DNA of 64,000 bases from JBIOHP01 sp044449065 (GTDB lineage: Bacteria; Bacteroidota; Ignavibacteria; UBA10030; SZUA-254), in the NCBI GenBank assembly GCA_044449065.1, contig JBIOHP010000002.1:124001-188000 (forward strand), read 5' to 3'. How positions within the stretch are numbered: the first letter of the stretch is position 1; every line of letters starts with the position of its first letter. Both the position numbers and the translations under genes were made by a program. Below the pieces are notes generated by a model, which saw only the letters and a list, made by a program, of their open reading frames with translations, searched no databases and was not told the origin of the DNA. This document shows, in pieces, positions 53,213 to 61,917 of the stretch.

Positions 53213-54010
53213 ATGCCAAAACTTCCGGCAATAATCTTGATTTTCTTCTTCTCATTATCAACTGCATCTTCACAGGAAACGCCGGGCGCGCGCGCGAACG
53301 ATCTCCGAAAATATTTTATCTTCGATAACCCGCATCCTCTCGCCTGTCTCTTTACATACTTCCCCTCAATTTTCATCCAGCATGAAATTGAATTAAAATC
53401 ATTTGTCCGGAGTAAAACATTTTCTCATTTACGGGAGCAATTTGGGGATCAAAAAGCGGTCGATGCGATCTATATCAGGGCAATGCAATTGACAAATAAT
53501 AACACAGCTATTTCGCTGCTTCTTGCCACACTTGCCACGTTTGATCATCGCGTCGTGGAGTTAAAAATCCCGATCTTTGAATTCGGATTGCCCCTCAGCG
53601 AGGAATCAGGCGGTGAATTCTCCCGGCGGGTGAAAAACCTCCCACGCACTTTGTATGACGACAGCCCGGATTCCGGCGACAGGGATAAATTACAACACTT
53701 TTTTGGATCGGCATTTATAACCTATATTTCTGAATCACGCGACGCTGCAGATAGATTTGGCATGTTTGTGGAAAAAGGCGAGCGGCTATTTATCATCGGC
53801 GGCGTGTACGATGAACGCGATCTGCGCGCCGATTGGCAGGGACAAAATTTCGGAAGCGCGCTTCTGAAAAATAACCGCAAAAGACCTTCCCATTTCCTGA
53901 CAAACTATCCCGCCGGCTACAAAACGGAAAACATTCCTTCGGGCGGCGTGGGGCACGATGAGGAACTCTCCGAAACCGGGGCGTCTTGTTACATTACGGA
54001 AGGACCATAA
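53213..54010 (+). CDS. Exported protein with YfiM/DUF2279-like DKLQHFFGS motif
   Basis: A 265-residue protein with a cleavable signal (LPAIILIFFFSLSTASS, then QETPG). The central motif DKLQHFFGSAFITY, at about residues 160-173, recalls the DKxxHFxGS segment of YfiM-like proteins, whose function is not established. The rest is mostly alpha-helical with no catalytic motif I recognise. It follows the carboxyltransferase by 3 bp and its stop lies 2 bp ahead of the NtrC-type start at 54013, so it belongs to the same transcript. Cell location is probably periplasm or outer membrane. Confidence 0.7.
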   Translation: MPKLPAIILIFFFSLSTASSQETPGARANDLRKYFIFDNPHPLACLFTYFPSIFIQHEIELKSFVRSKTFSHLREQFGDQKAVDAIYIRAMQLTNNNTAISLLLATLATFDHRVVELKIPIFEFGLPLSEESGGEFSRRVKNLPRTLYDDSPDSGDRDKLQHFFGSAFITYISESRDAADRFGMFVEKGERLFIIGGVYDERDLRADWQGQNFGSALLKNNRKRPSHFLTNYPAGYKTENIPSGGVGHDEELSETGASCYITEGP

Positions 54011-54012
54011 TC

Positions 54013-55356
54013 ATGCCGTCAATATTAATCATCGATGATGAAAAAAGCGTCATCGAATCGATCAAGATGATCCTGGAGTATGAAAAATATACCGTTAATT
54101 CCGCAGAGAACGGAATGAAGGGATTGAATCTCCTATCCAGCAGTCCTACCGATGCAATACTGCTCGATATTAAAATGCCCGATATGGATGGCATCGAAGT
54201 GTTGCGGGAAATTAAAAAACGCAATAACGAAATCCCGGTGATAATGATATCAGGACACGGAACATTCGAAACTGCGGTAGAGGCGACAAAACACGGGGCG
54301 TTCGATTATCTTTCCAAACCGTTGGACCGCGACAAACTTCTCATCACTGTCCGCAATGCCCTTCGCCAGCGCGATCTTGTCGTTGAGGTTAGAAAGGTCA
54401 GAGACAAAGAAATAATTCTTGGGTCGAGTGAAAAAATTCAATCAATTCTAAGTGTCATTCAGCGGGTTGCCCAGACTGATGCGAGGGTGTTGATTACCGG
54501 AGAGAGCGGCACCGGTAAAGAACTGGTGGCAAAAGCTATTTACCGCGCAAGCAAACGTATCAACAAACCGTTCGTGGAAGTGAACTGCGCCGCGATCCCC
54601 GGAGAATTAATTGAATCCGAATTATTCGGTCATGAAAAAGGATCATTCACCGGCGCAACCGCCCAGCGAATGGGTAAATTCGAACAGGCGGATGACGGCA
54701 CAATTTTCCTTGATGAAATCGGGGATATGAGTCTCTCCGCGCAGGCAAAAGTTCTCCGGGCATTGGAAGAGGGAAAGGTTGAACGTGTTGGCGGCGAGCG
54801 GTTGATTCCGGTCGACGTGCGGGTGCTGGCTGCAACCAATAAAGACCTCTCCGTAGAAATTCAGGCAGGGCGCTTCCGTGAAGACTTGTACCATCGCCTC
54901 AATGTTATTCCGATACTGGTGCCTCCGCTTCGCGACCGGCGCGATGATATACCAACCCTTGTGTATGCTTTTATTGACGATATTTGTTCGAGAAACGGCA
55001 TCCCGCAAAAGAAAATCTCCGAAGACGCGATGCAAACACTCTATTTGATGGAGTGGCGGGGGAATGTGCGCGAGCTTCGCAATGCCGTTGAACGGCTTGT
55101 CATTATGTGCGCCGGAAGCACTATCGAACAATCCGATCTCCAGCTTTTAGGCTACGCCGAGCGAAAAGTCGGCGACGATCTGGTTTCAACCAGCCGGACA
55201 TTTCAGGAATTTAAAGACCGCGCCGAAGCGGCATTCATCAAACACCAGTTGGATGTCCATGAATGGAATATCTCCAAGACCGCAGAAGCGCTGGAGATGG
55301 AACGCAGCCATCTCTATACGAAAATTAAGAAATATGATTTGAAAGAAGAGAAATAA
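54013..55356 (+). CDS. NtrC-family sigma54-dependent response regulator
   Basis: With ATG at 54013 (MPSILIIDDEK) the protein has 447 residues; an ATG at 53986 adds nine residues inside the upstream gene and is less likely. A receiver domain (D52 in AILLDIKMPD), an AAA+ domain (Walker A GESGTGKE 163-170, GSFTGA loop 210-215, Walker B GTIFLDEIGD) and a Fis-type helix-turn-helix (WNISKTAEALEMERSHLYTK) are present. It activates sigma54 promoters after phosphorylation. In contrast to the regulator at 30880-32220 its sigma54-contact loop is near-canonical. The cognate kinase is not adjacent. Confidence 0.94.
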   Translation: MPSILIIDDEKSVIESIKMILEYEKYTVNSAENGMKGLNLLSSSPTDAILLDIKMPDMDGIEVLREIKKRNNEIPVIMISGHGTFETAVEATKHGAFDYLSKPLDRDKLLITVRNALRQRDLVVEVRKVRDKEIILGSSEKIQSILSVIQRVAQTDARVLITGESGTGKELVAKAIYRASKRINKPFVEVNCAAIPGELIESELFGHEKGSFTGATAQRMGKFEQADDGTIFLDEIGDMSLSAQAKVLRALEEGKVERVGGERLIPVDVRVLAATNKDLSVEIQAGRFREDLYHRLNVIPILVPPLRDRRDDIPTLVYAFIDDICSRNGIPQKKISEDAMQTLYLMEWRGNVRELRNAVERLVIMCAGSTIEQSDLQLLGYAERKVGDDLVSTSRTFQEFKDRAEAAFIKHQLDVHEWNISKTAEALEMERSHLYTKIKKYDLKEEK

Positions 55357-55388
55357 CGTTAATCCGCATTTTCAACAAAACCCCCGTT

Positions 55389-55430
55389 CCCCCTTTCCTG
55401 CCCGACTGTCAGGCGGGGACAAGGGGGCAG
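55389..55430. repeat. G/C-rich intergenic palindrome, family C-like
   Basis: An outer pair CCCCCTTT/AAGGGGG encloses CCTGCCCGACTG and CAGGCGGGG arms. It follows the NtrC-type gene by about 30 bp. It resembles the centre of family A (GCCCGAC arms) joined to family C-type C-rich ends; I cannot tell whether it works as a terminator. Confidence 0.45.
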
Positions 55431-55468
55431 AAATTGATTCGATAAAAATCCATCTTTAAGTTTTAACT

Positions 55469-55618
55469 ATGAAAGGTATTCCCCGTCGACAAAAAATGAA
55501 CGTACAAGCTAAGCACGCTGATCCGCGTAGCTCACAAAAACTGGAGCAATCAAAAATTCAGCGGGTGAAGAAAAGCGAATTGAAGTTTAAGAAGAAATCT
55601 GAGGAAAACAACCTATAA
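55469..55618 (+). CDS. Small highly basic protein (49 aa)
   Basis: The frame from ATG at 55469 encodes 49 residues with many lysines and arginines (MKGIPRRQK, RVKKSELKFKKKSEE) and no hydrophobic stretch, like a small nucleic-acid or ribosome-associated protein. No clear ribosome site is visible. It lies between the NtrC-type gene and a convergent cysteine-synthase-like gene. Real but unknown is the likeliest reading; chance remains possible. Confidence 0.45.
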   Translation: MKGIPRRQKMNVQAKHADPRSSQKLEQSKIQRVKKSELKFKKKSEENNL

Positions 55619-55643
55619 GATAAGGCAATCTGACGTTTTGTTT

Positions 55644-56735
55644 TTACTCCGTTACCGGATATCGCTCCATACATTCCTCCCTATCGCAGCAGGTGTAACA
55701 AACTCGTTTGAACGCTTCATAGCCGAGCAGTTCAACATCCGGTGAAATGTATCCATCCTTCACGGGTTCGTTGCGCAAGAGATCCGTGCTTAAATACTTC
55801 TTGTTATCATCGGGTAACACCGTAACTACTATTGCATCATTCCCCAATTTATTTTGCGCCATCAACGCGCCGATAAGATTGGCACCGGAGGAAATGCCCA
55901 TCCCTAACCCAATTTCCGACGCAAGTTTTTGCGCCATGATTATAGCATCACCGTCATGGACGGCAAGAATTTCATCAAATTTATCTAATTGAACAATTGG
56001 AGGAATAAATTCATCGGTAATTCCCTGGATGCGATGTTTACCAACTTTGTGACCTGTAGACATGGTCGGCGACTCTGCCGGTTCCAGGGGAAATATTTTC
56101 ACAGACGCATTTTTGCTATTCAAGAATTTGCCAACGCCCATGATCGTACCACCCGTCCCGACGCCCGATACGAACGCATCAGGTTTTAATGAGTGATAAA
56201 AGAGCTGCCACCAAATTTCAGGACCAGTGGTTGTTGCATGAGCTTCAACATTCGCTCCATTTGAAAATTGTTGGGGAAGAAACGCCGTCTTTTCATTTTT
56301 GGCAAGCTCCTCGCTCAAACGAACACTGCCGAGGAATCCACCTTCCTCGTGGCTTACCGGAACAATTTTAGCGCCGAGGCTACGGATAAGTTCCACACGT
56401 TCGCGGCTCATCCAATCCGGCATGAAGATTACTACCGGATGTCCCAATGCTCTGCCAATCGCGGAAAAGGAAATCCCGGTATTTCCGCTGGTGGCTTCAA
56501 CGATAGTATCGCCTTGATGGAGTTTATCTTCCTCATACGCCTTTGTGATGATATGATACGCCATACGGTCTTTGATGCTGCCTGTCATATTAACATTTTC
56601 CGCTTTTGCATAAATCACCCGATTGGAACCGCGAAATTTAAGATGGATGCCCAGCAAAGGCGTATTGCCAATCATGTGACGAAGATTGTTCAATCGGTCA
56701 GAATGATGCGGGAATGTTTTAATTACCTCTTGCAT
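55644..56735 (-). CDS. Cysteine synthase-like PLP enzyme with C-terminal Cys cluster
   Basis: A 363-residue fold-type II PLP enzyme. The PLP lysine is in MTGSIKDRMA, the phosphate-binding loop is GTGGT, and EATSGNTGISFS is the substrate loop of cysteine synthases and cystathionine beta-synthases. It is about 50 residues longer than CysK. The tail ends in a cluster of four cysteines, CYTCCDREEC (C346, C349, C350, C355), which could bind a metal or act in redox sulfur transfer. It is divergent from a cysteine-desulfurase-like gene and near dsrCMK, so a special role in sulfur handling is plausible. Confidence 0.9.
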   Translation of the reverse strand: MQEVIKTFPHHSDRLNNLRHMIGNTPLLGIHLKFRGSNRVIYAKAENVNMTGSIKDRMAYHIITKAYEEDKLHQGDTIVEATSGNTGISFSAIGRALGHPVVIFMPDWMSRERVELIRSLGAKIVPVSHEEGGFLGSVRLSEELAKNEKTAFLPQQFSNGANVEAHATTTGPEIWWQLFYHSLKPDAFVSGVGTGGTIMGVGKFLNSKNASVKIFPLEPAESPTMSTGHKVGKHRIQGITDEFIPPIVQLDKFDEILAVHDGDAIIMAQKLASEIGLGMGISSGANLIGALMAQNKLGNDAIVVTVLPDDNKKYLSTDLLRNEPVKDGYISPDVELLGYEAFKRVCYTCCDREECMERYPVTE

Positions 56736-57056
56736 TACGATCTCGTGTTAGGAATATGAAGATTAAATCAAATATATATTGAACAAATTAGAGTATGGCT
56801 AACCATAAATACGCCGACATCACTTTCATATAACATACAATATGCGAGAAATTGCATCCGAGCAGTTATAGGCAGCTGTCTTTACAAAATAATGTATTTT
56901 TAAAATATACGATTTTCTTAAGGACATTCAAACTGACCTTCCATCATTCAAAACGTGAAGAATTGGTTAGATTTTCGTAAATTAGTATGTGATCAATTCA
57001 CTAATTTTATTTACACATTTATTCTCCACTAGAACTTCAATCCGACAAGAAAATGC
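56736..57056. promoter_or_regulatory. Divergent intergenic region between two PLP enzymes
   Basis: This 321-bp AT-rich interval must hold promoters for the cysteine-synthase-like gene (leftward) and the desulfurase-like gene (rightward). An inverted pair AATTAGT/ACTAATT (about 56978-57004) lies 50 bp before the latter and could be an operator. I see no known riboswitch and no coding frame. Confidence 0.4.
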
Positions 57057-58217
57057 ATGGAAAACCTTATTTATTTAGATAATGCCGCTACGACATTTCC
57101 GAAACCCCCTGAAGTGTATGATTTTATGTTTGAATTCTTCCGCACGCACGGGGTAAACCCGGGCCGTTCCGGATACGATGCCACCATAGAAACCGAAGAA
57201 GTGGTATATGGCACAAGGAAAATGTTAACGGATTTTTTCAACGGCACCGATCCGAACCAATTAACATTCAGCTACAATGCATCCGATTCACTGAATATGA
57301 TTATCCAGGGACTCGTAGTTAAAGGCGATCATGTCATTACTACAAAGCTGGAGCACAATTCCGTTCTCCGCCCGGTGTATCATTTGGAGCACGATCATGT
57401 TTCCGAAATGACCCTGATCCCGTTTGACAGGGACGGCTATCTTGATCCCGGCGACATTAAGAAAGCGATCAAGAAGAATACAAAGTTGGTTATTATCAAT
57501 CACTGTTCTAACGTAATCGGCACCGTTCAACCAATCGCAGAAATCGGCAAGATTTGCAAAGACGCCGGAGTTATCTTTGCCGTTGATGCGAGTCAAACTG
57601 CAGGAGTCATCCCAATAGATGTTCAGGCGATGCACATCGATGCTCTTGCGTTCACAGGCCACAAATGTCTCATGGGACCAACGGGTATCGGTGGATCGTA
57701 TTGCACGAAGGAACTTCCCATCAAAAGCACAAAGTTCGGCGGGACGGGAGTGCGTTCAGCGCAAAAGCTGCATCTGGAAGAATTCCCCTACCGGTTGGAA
57801 TGCGGCACATTGAACATCATCGGCGTGGCAGGACTCCATGCGGGACAAAGATGGATCATGAAAAACGGGATTCAATCGATCCATCAAAATGAAATGAAAT
57901 TATGGCGCCAACTCAGAGACGGCTTGAAAGCAATTCCCGGTGTCACGCTCTATTGCGCTGAATCTGTAAAAGCCCATAATGCGGTTCTCAGTTTCAACGT
58001 TAATGGCTTTGAAGCCGCAGACGTCGGCACAATACTTGACGTTGATTATAACATTGCCTGCCGAACAGGGCTGCATTGCGCTCCCCTTGTTCATGAACAG
58101 CTTGGCACGGATAAAATCCATGGTATGGTGCGGTTTAGCTTAGGTCCATTTAATACCGAAAAACATATCGGCAGCGCCATTCAAGCCATAAAAGAAATTG
58201 CCGCAATTAAGAACTAA
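57057..58217 (+). CDS. Class V aminotransferase, cysteine desulfurase-like
   Basis: A 386-residue fold-type I PLP enzyme. YLDNAATTFPKPPEVY at the N-terminus, KLEHNSVLRP, VDASQTAGVIP and the PLP lysine in FTGHKCLMGP are typical of the SufS/CsdA relatives, and ACRTGLHCAP has the cysteine expected to take the persulfide. Such enzymes mobilise sulfur from cysteine (or selenium from selenocysteine). No sufBCD or iscU gene adjoins. The paired cysteine-synthase-like gene and dsrCMK suggest the sulfur might pass to DsrC; this is speculative. Confidence 0.9.
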   Translation: MENLIYLDNAATTFPKPPEVYDFMFEFFRTHGVNPGRSGYDATIETEEVVYGTRKMLTDFFNGTDPNQLTFSYNASDSLNMIIQGLVVKGDHVITTKLEHNSVLRPVYHLEHDHVSEMTLIPFDRDGYLDPGDIKKAIKKNTKLVIINHCSNVIGTVQPIAEIGKICKDAGVIFAVDASQTAGVIPIDVQAMHIDALAFTGHKCLMGPTGIGGSYCTKELPIKSTKFGGTGVRSAQKLHLEEFPYRLECGTLNIIGVAGLHAGQRWIMKNGIQSIHQNEMKLWRQLRDGLKAIPGVTLYCAESVKAHNAVLSFNVNGFEAADVGTILDVDYNIACRTGLHCAPLVHEQLGTDKIHGMVRFSLGPFNTEKHIGSAIQAIKEIAAIKN

Positions 58218-58293
58218 ATTCTTCGTCTTCCTATGACAGAGCCCCACATTCAAAGAACATGCGGCTTTATCAAATTAATGTACGAATGTTGAT

Positions 58294-59595
58294 TCAATCC
58301 AGCACAAGAGCATCGGCAACTATTTCAGCAACAGTTTTCACCTCAACTCCCAGTTTATATTCCTGATTCAGCTCCGATAGCTGATCAATACAATTATGGC
58401 AGGGTGTGGCGACTATCTTAGCGCCGGTTTTCCGAATTTGTTCCGCTTTAATTTTACCCGCGCCGATACGCCGTGCTTTATATTCTCCCATCGCAAGCTG
58501 CCCACCTCCACCGCCGCAACAATAATTATTTTCACGGTTCGGGTTCATTTCAATAAAGTTCGAACATGCGTTCTTTAAAACAAACCGCTGCTCATCGATC
58601 ACCCCTCCATTTCGAACCAGATTGCAAGGATCATGAAGAGTAACAGGCGCGTCAATTTTCTTTGGATCCAGCCGGATTCTTCCATCCTTGATATATTCAG
58701 ACAGTACTTCAATAACGGAAACCACTTTAAAGGGATACGGTTGTTTAAGCCAGCGTGGACCCTCCCACCGCATGGCTCTGTAGCCATGTCCGCATTCGGC
58801 GAGAACGAGAGTTTCCGCACCCAATGCGATAGTTTCATCGTGAAGTCGTTTTGTCAGAACACCGGCTTTCTCGTTATCCCCTGAAAAGTACGCATAGTTA
58901 GTTACATCGTACACCTGGGTGGAGATAGTCCATGATTCTCTCGCGGCAAAATAGATTTTTGCCATTGCACTGATGGAGAGAGGAAAAAACTTCGGTTCCC
59001 TGGGATTCAACGTGTAGAGGAATTTGGTTTTGTGTTTATCTAGGGGGATTGCCGCTGTCTCGTTTTTTACCTCCATTCGGAGATCTTCTTCCAACCAGAC
59101 GAGCGTATCGATTAATTCTTCCCGGGGAATAGCCATATTATTACCCGTATTCACCGCGGCATTCACCGTTGATTGCAAACCCTGGGGAACTTTACCCATC
59201 TCAGCAAGTATGGTTCGGCCCGTTCGCACAAGCAATGGGATATCAACACCGATCGAACAATGCGCAACGCAGCGCCCGCACATGGTACAGGCGCCGAACA
59301 GAAGGTCGACCATTTCATCAATTGTCTGATCCGTTAAATCCCGCGCCCCAATCCATCCCGGAATCATCCGTCCCGCTAAGGTACGGTACCGTCTATAGAT
59401 TGAGGATAGCAAATTCGCTTTTCGTCTGGGGATGTATTTTGCATCTCCGGTTGACAAATAATAGTGGCATGAATCCGCGCATAAATTACAGTTCACGCAA
59501 CTGTTGAGATGTGTTCGCAACCGGCCATCAAGCAACCCAGTAAATTTATCGAGAGCTTTACTATAATCTGCAGATAACTTTCGCGGATCACTCAT
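58294..59595 (-). CDS. dsrK: DsrK/HdrD-like iron-sulfur protein
   Basis: A 433-residue protein. Two 4Fe-4S motifs lie near the N-terminus (C33, C36, C39, C43 in CVNCNLCADSC, and C103, C106, C109, C113 in CTMCGRCVAHC). The catalytic CCG domains follow, the second with CCGGGGGQLAMGE and a later CHNC, which hold the non-cubane cluster that reduces disulfides or trisulfides. It is the catalytic subunit of the membrane DsrMK complex that acts on DsrC. ATG at 59595 overlaps the dsrM stop as ATGA; an ATG at 59619 gives an extra nine residues and is less likely. HdrD of other systems is the alternative label. Confidence 0.88.
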   Translation of the reverse strand: MSDPRKLSADYSKALDKFTGLLDGRLRTHLNSCVNCNLCADSCHYYLSTGDAKYIPRRKANLLSSIYRRYRTLAGRMIPGWIGARDLTDQTIDEMVDLLFGACTMCGRCVAHCSIGVDIPLLVRTGRTILAEMGKVPQGLQSTVNAAVNTGNNMAIPREELIDTLVWLEEDLRMEVKNETAAIPLDKHKTKFLYTLNPREPKFFPLSISAMAKIYFAARESWTISTQVYDVTNYAYFSGDNEKAGVLTKRLHDETIALGAETLVLAECGHGYRAMRWEGPRWLKQPYPFKVVSVIEVLSEYIKDGRIRLDPKKIDAPVTLHDPCNLVRNGGVIDEQRFVLKNACSNFIEMNPNRENNYCCGGGGGQLAMGEYKARRIGAGKIKAEQIRKTGAKIVATPCHNCIDQLSELNQEYKLGVEVKTVAEIVADALVLD

Positions 59596-60218
59596 GCCGG
59601 CTGCTTCCTTGGGGGCCATACTCCCCGCTTACCATAGAATATTCCTAAATATGCACGGGCAAAGAAGAAGTAAATTGAGTGCCGCAGTTTACTTATCGGA
59701 ATATAGAGAAATAACATTCCTGTATAACCGATCCAATAGGGAATTATATTCGGTCTCGATAACGCTGCTGCTGATAAAATTTGAAACAGGGTCACCACAA
59801 CGTTGCTGAAATAATCATCGGGCGTAGACCCTGACTTGATCTTTAGATTGGCAATTCGTTTGACGAGAATTCCGGCTCCACATAAGGCAGTTATTATCAA
59901 AAAATAGGAAATGAGAGTGGGGCCAGTTTGTGGAATAATGAGGTTCAGGAAATAACCAAGCACCAAAAGAAAAGAAAGAAAAGTTCCGAGATGAAAGAGT
60001 ATCCCCGCTACATACGTCGGATAATGAAGAAAGGCACTCTCTTTCTTAAACGGGGACATTGCACCGGTAAATGAGTACGTAATACCGGCAGAATTTCGTC
60101 GTTTCGGTTGCGAGGGATCTGTAAAATTCGGATTTGAGAATATCTGGTATATCTGATAGGTAGAAGAGATAAAGAAAACTGCAAATCCCCCTAGAAATAT
60201 CCAGAAAGGTAAAGACAT
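59592..60218 (-). CDS. dsrM: DsrM/NarI-like membrane cytochrome b subunit
   Basis: A 208-residue integral membrane protein with about five helices of the nitrate reductase gamma-subunit fold. Histidines in FLHYPTYVAGILFHLGTF and KLRHSIYFFF are likely heme b ligands. It passes electrons between menaquinone and the DsrK protein encoded next. The longest frame starts at 60236 and would overlap the dsrC gene by 10 bp; ATG at 60218 (MSLPFWIFLGG) follows the dsrC stop by 8 bp and is preferred. It lacks the periplasmic cytochrome partner (DsrJ), which is not encoded here. Confidence 0.85.
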   Translation of the reverse strand: MSLPFWIFLGGFAVFFISSTYQIYQIFSNPNFTDPSQPKRRNSAGITYSFTGAMSPFKKESAFLHYPTYVAGILFHLGTFLSFLLVLGYFLNLIIPQTGPTLISYFLIITALCGAGILVKRIANLKIKSGSTPDDYFSNVVVTLFQILSAAALSRPNIIPYWIGYTGMLFLYIPISKLRHSIYFFFARAYLGIFYGKRGVWPPRKQPA

Positions 60219-60226
60219 ATTATCGC

Positions 60227-60544
60227 CTAAACGCAACCATCGGGTTTGGGTAACCCTGCGATTTTACATGCTCCTTTTGCCGGACCGGCTGGAAACAATT
60301 CGTATATCTCTTTCAAACGCAAGCCGGTAGTCTGGCAGATTTTCCGGACCATAGGAGCCATATCCGTTTCTTTCCAATGCTGGCGTATATAATTGATAAC
60401 CGCCCAATGTTTTTCGGTGAGTTCACCCGTACCATCGGTCTTTGCGAATAATCGCGCAACATCTTCATTCCATTTTTCGGGATTTTGGAGGAAACCATCG
60501 CCATCAACTTCAAAATCTTGTCCATCAATCTGAATCTTTTGCAT
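60227..60544 (-). CDS. dsrC: DsrC sulfur-carrier protein
   Basis: A 105-residue DsrC/TusE-family protein. WNEDVARLFAKTDGTGELTE and LRLKEIYELFPAGPAKGACK are family signatures. The flexible C-terminal arm has both redox cysteines, C93 and penultimate C104, spaced by ten residues (Cx10C). This is the full DsrC pattern; TusE-type relatives lack the first cysteine. DsrC carries sulfur as a trisulfide made by DsrAB or as persulfides, and DsrMK reduces it. It is first in the dsrC-dsrM-dsrK set. No dsrAB or dsrJOP gene is in the window. Confidence 0.93.
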   Translation of the reverse strand: MQKIQIDGQDFEVDGDGFLQNPEKWNEDVARLFAKTDGTGELTEKHWAVINYIRQHWKETDMAPMVRKICQTTGLRLKEIYELFPAGPAKGACKIAGLPKPDGCV

Positions 60545-60974
60545 TAAAAAGTCCCCATTGTATCTTGAAGGAATTAATCATTATGGTGAAACTGTTAATA
60601 TTCCGCCAGTAATTTCCGGCTCGAAAATATTGAAATTATTTAATATAGGAAATTGAGGAGGGATTTTCAAACGGCGCAGGACAATTCCAAGTCGTGATTA
60701 GTTACAAAGGTCGATCAATTGAGACTCGTAGTATTGTAATTTGCATCGATGGAAGGAGATCTCCCGCCCGAATGACGCAGTCGGGCAGGCGACGTCCGCC
60801 TCCCGCCAAAGAGATGGTGGCAGGCGGACTCGTGATGACTTTTAACAGGGGGAATCGCACTTCAAGCGATAGCGCCAACATTGGTAAATAAATACCCGAA
60901 CGAGAGAAATAGCTTTCTCATGTTTTTACTGCCGGTTGAATTGCTCTACGATAGTAATAGCGAAAACCGGAAAA
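60545..60974. other. Gene-free interval upstream of dsrC
   Basis: This 430-bp interval contains the second family A repeat (60753-60850) and AT-rich flanks. It must hold the dsrC promoter near 60560-60750, but I find no clear hexamers. An open frame at 60694-60891 follows the repeat and is not credible. Confidence 0.5.
60753..60850. repeat. Dispersed palindromic repeat, family A copy 2
   Basis: It matches the element at 7701-7792 almost base for base over about 90 bp, including CCCGCCCGAATGACGCAGTC and the GTCCGCCTCCCGCC arm. Here the right arm is slightly decayed (GGTGGCAGGCGGAC rather than the perfect GCGGGAGGCGGAC), so this copy is the more degraded of the two. Orientation is the same as copy 1. 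Confidence 0.8.
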
Positions 60975-61883
60975 TCAGCTGCTATGTATTTCAACCCCGG
61001 CGGCAATTGACGGCATGACAACGCCAAGCTGTTTTCTTTGCCGCACTGCTTCAAACATCATAAGCGCGCCAGCTACGGATGCGTTCAACGCCTGTACCTT
61101 GCCGTAGAGCGGTATTTTCACCAGAAAATCGCATTTCTCTTTGACTAATCTTCGGATACCCGATCCTTCGCTTCCTATCACGATTGCCAGCGGCATGTTG
61201 AGATCGATTTCGGTATACGTTTTTGGAGCCGCGGCGTCTCCGCCGACCATCCATATTTTTTTGCTTTTCAGCTCGTCGATTGTTTGAGCGATATTGACTA
61301 CCTTTGCGACCATCATGTGTTCGCTTGCGCCGGCCGATGTTTTCACAACGGTCTGATTGACCGTCACTGCGTGATGTTTCGGGATGATGACCCCGTGCAT
61401 ACCGGCGCATTCCGCCGAACGTATCAGCGCGCCTAAATTGTGAGGATCTTCAATCTCGTCAAGAATGAGCATAAATGGCTGCTCATTCCGTTCCTTGGCA
61501 AGCTTGAGGATATCCTCGACTTCGACATATTTCTTCGTCCCAATAATTGCCACAACACCCTGCGTGGTGGTGTCATTGACCAATTCGCGGAATCGCTGCT
61601 TTCCGACTTCGACAAAGGGTATGCGGTTTTGTTTCGCCAGCATCTTAATTTTTTCAATCGCATTGCCCTTGACTCCGAAGAGGAGGACCACCTTTTCGAT
61701 CATCTTGCCGGATTTTAACGCTTCTGTTACGGGCTGCCGTCCGGCAATAAGATCTACCAACGGTTTTCTATCCTGAAGATATCTATTGGTACTGGGAATT
61801 TTATTCCCAAAATTAGTGTCGTCTATACCATTATTTTCTTCTGGGTTCTTTATCTCGTCATCGCTCATAGTTTTTTCCTTCAA
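60975..61883 (-). CDS. rlmB: 23S rRNA (guanosine2251-2'-O)-methyltransferase family protein
   Basis: A 302-residue SpoU/TrmH-family enzyme with a knotted fold. A variable N-terminal segment of about 45 residues precedes the L30e-like substrate domain (DLIAGRQPVTEAL). The catalytic part has LDEIEDPHNLGALIRSAECA, IVIGSEGSGIRRLV and PLYGKVQALNASVAGAL, the three family motifs. RlmB methylates G2251 in the peptidyl-transferase P loop. It follows a small membrane-protein gene by 35 bp and is likely the last gene of the lgt operon. Confidence 0.94.
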   Translation of the reverse strand: MKEKTMSDDEIKNPEENNGIDDTNFGNKIPSTNRYLQDRKPLVDLIAGRQPVTEALKSGKMIEKVVLLFGVKGNAIEKIKMLAKQNRIPFVEVGKQRFRELVNDTTTQGVVAIIGTKKYVEVEDILKLAKERNEQPFMLILDEIEDPHNLGALIRSAECAGMHGVIIPKHHAVTVNQTVVKTSAGASEHMMVAKVVNIAQTIDELKSKKIWMVGGDAAAPKTYTEIDLNMPLAIVIGSEGSGIRRLVKEKCDFLVKIPLYGKVQALNASVAGALMMFEAVRQRKQLGVVMPSIAAGVEIHSS

Positions 61884-61917
61884 TCAAAAATTTTAATTAA
61901 TATTGTTATTCAAAATT

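Noticed and set aside
60694..60891. A 65-codon plus-strand open frame
   Set aside because: It too spans a family A repeat copy, with no ribosome site or domain.
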